Made by a program: the position numbers and the translations under genes
The notes under the pieces: generated by a model
Told to the model about the DNA's origin: nothing
The model's input: the letters and a program-made list of their open reading frames with translations, nothing else
The model's database searches: none
NCBI GenBank assembly: GCA_013203365.1
Contig: JABMQG010000228.1
Coordinates: 1-7,104 of the forward strand
Direction of reading: 5' to 3'
DNA length: 7,104 bases
Source of the DNA: Planctomycetota bacterium
GTDB taxonomy: Bacteria; Planctomycetota; Phycisphaerae; SM23-33; FEN-1343
Shown here: positions 6,321 through 7,104 of the stretch, piece by piece
Layout: each line of letters opens with the position of its first letter
Position numbering within the stretch: position 1 is the stretch's first letter

Positions 6321-6406
6321 TCTGCCTGGAACGGCAGGCTGAAAAAACTGACAAAGGATTCCACGCTGACGACTATCGAGCCTTACAAAGCAAGACAAGA
6401 GCTGAC

Positions 6407-6412
6407 AGGAAG
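6407..6412 (+). promoter_or_regulatory. Shine-Dalgarno site of the acetyltransferase gene
   Basis: AGGAAG lies six bases before ATG 6419. The frame is also open upstream to beyond 6317, but without another ATG, GTG or TTG that has a comparable site, so this decides the start. Confidence 0.6.
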
Positions 6413-6418
6413 TTCGAT

Positions 6419-7104
6419 ATGCAACGCCTTGGCTACGCGGCCAAACTGAAAGAGCAGATCAGCAGGTACACCACTGAGAATCGCTCCGCACTGGTCGAGT
6501 TCCAGCGTGAGATGTTCGGTCAGTCCGCGCGCCAGCAGCTCGAAGAGCATTTCCAATGGCTCTTCGAGCTGAACCCATTCCGACGCGATGATGGCGCGGA
6601 ATTATGGCTTTGCAAGAAAGACGGCCGGGTCGTCGGACAGCAGGCTGGCATACCATTTGAGCTGACAATCCGGTCGCACGTGTTCCGCGCTTCCTGGGCC
6701 GTCGATCTGATGGTTCATCCCCAGTGGCGACTGCGGGGTGTCGGCGCGGCACTGTCGCAGACTTACGTCGAATCGAATGATATTGTGGCCGGCTTGGGAA
6801 TTTCCGATGCGGCCTACAAGGCTTTTCTGCGAGCAGGCTGGACGGACCTGGGATGCATACCACTTTACGTTCGCCCGCTCGACGTCGGTGCAATGCTGCG
6901 CGGCCGATCTTCCACGAGTCATCTGGCACAGGCAGCCGCGACGGGTTTGCGCCCATTGGTGTGGCTTGTGGACGCCGCCTGTGACGTTCGCGCCCGATGG
7001 AGCGGCGCGACACTGGAGCCGGTGGAACAATTCGACCACAGGGTCGACGAGTTGTGGAAGGCCGTTGCCCCCTGTTACCCCGTGATCGCTCGCAGGGATT
7101 ACAC
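6419..7104 (+). CDS. GNAT-family N-acetyltransferase, N-terminal part (3' end outside window)
   Basis: From ATG 6419 the frame is open to the window end, giving 228 complete codons without a stop. The acetyl-CoA binding motif A is visible as VDLMVHPQWRLRGVGAAL (residues about 95-112), with the R/Q-x-x-G-x-G/A core at Arg104-Gly109. Before it are ELNPFRRDDGAELWLCKKDGR (about 50-70) and VVGQQAGIPFEL, which correspond to the 'LNP...vae.dg.iVG...a.p' region of GNAT proteins found in exopolysaccharide loci. After it comes GLGISDAAYKAFLRAGW, the helix-and-strand region that normally closes the acyl-CoA pocket. The rest may be the start of a second GNAT-like or family-specific C-terminal domain, which is cut off. 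The family transfers acetyl or other acyl groups from CoA to amines; a sugar amine or polysaccharide precursor is plausible by context. It begins 98 bases after the broken methyltransferase, and those bases show no other gene. Confidence 0.75.
   Translation, partial: MQRLGYAAKLKEQISRYTTENRSALVEFQREMFGQSARQQLEEHFQWLFELNPFRRDDGAELWLCKKDGRVVGQQAGIPFELTIRSHVFRASWAVDLMVHPQWRLRGVGAALSQTYVESNDIVAGLGISDAAYKAFLRAGWTDLGCIPLYVRPLDVGAMLRGRSSTSHLAQAAATGLRPLVWLVDAACDVRARWSGATLEPVEQFDHRVDELWKAVAPCYPVIARRDY

Noticed and set aside
6311..6340. Inverted repeat AGCCTGC/GCAGGCT with an alternative CTGCC/GGCAG stem at the end of the broken methyltransferase
   Set aside because: The arms are short and the following bases are A-rich on the + strand, so it is not a + strand terminator. 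No gene on the - strand would use it. It is within what chance allows.

Overview
The window looks like part of a surface or extracellular polysaccharide gene cluster from a Gram-negative bacterium with fairly high GC and a mosaic genome. All recognisable genes lie on the + strand. The IS1380-type transposase remnant and the palindromic repeat with a translated reading like 'RVAGILPAT' remind me of Planctomycetota and related groups. That placement comes from memory of protein families and is a guess; nothing here (no rRNA or marker gene) fixes the taxon.

Layout. 1-429 is the 3' end of an O-antigen ligase/polymerase-type membrane protein. 462-1439 is a PAPS-dependent sulfotransferase. 1501-3099 is a Wzx-like flippase of the MOP superfamily. 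3148-4197 is a NodB-type polysaccharide deacetylase. These four are intact (apart from the cut at the window edge), closely spaced and co-directional, so they are probably one operon. From 4194 the order breaks down: a possible gene start overlapping the deacetylase stop runs at once into the last ~85 codons of an IS1380-family transposase, followed by about 250 bases without a convincing gene but with a perfect 8-bp palindrome. 4725-5729 is an intact SAM methyltransferase with an N-terminal Trm112-like zinc ribbon. 5730-5836 holds a strong 13-bp-arm hairpin. 5837-6320 is a junction of two broken genes: a well-formed start of a hydrophobic protein runs out of frame into the C-terminal half of a second methyltransferase. 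6419-7104 is the start of a GNAT acetyltransferase that leaves the window.

How they fit together. The flippase would move a lipid-linked glycan across the inner membrane and the ligase/polymerase would extend or attach it in the periplasm. The sulfotransferase, deacetylase, methyltransferase(s) and acetyltransferase are the kind of enzymes that decorate such a glycan, though the acceptors cannot be read from sequence. The cluster has been remodelled at two places by IS activity and deletion, which is typical of polysaccharide loci.

I do not see an undescribed defence, RNA or mobile system here. The most informative unusual features are the two recombination scars (4194-4724 and 5730-5935) and the two palindromes within them.
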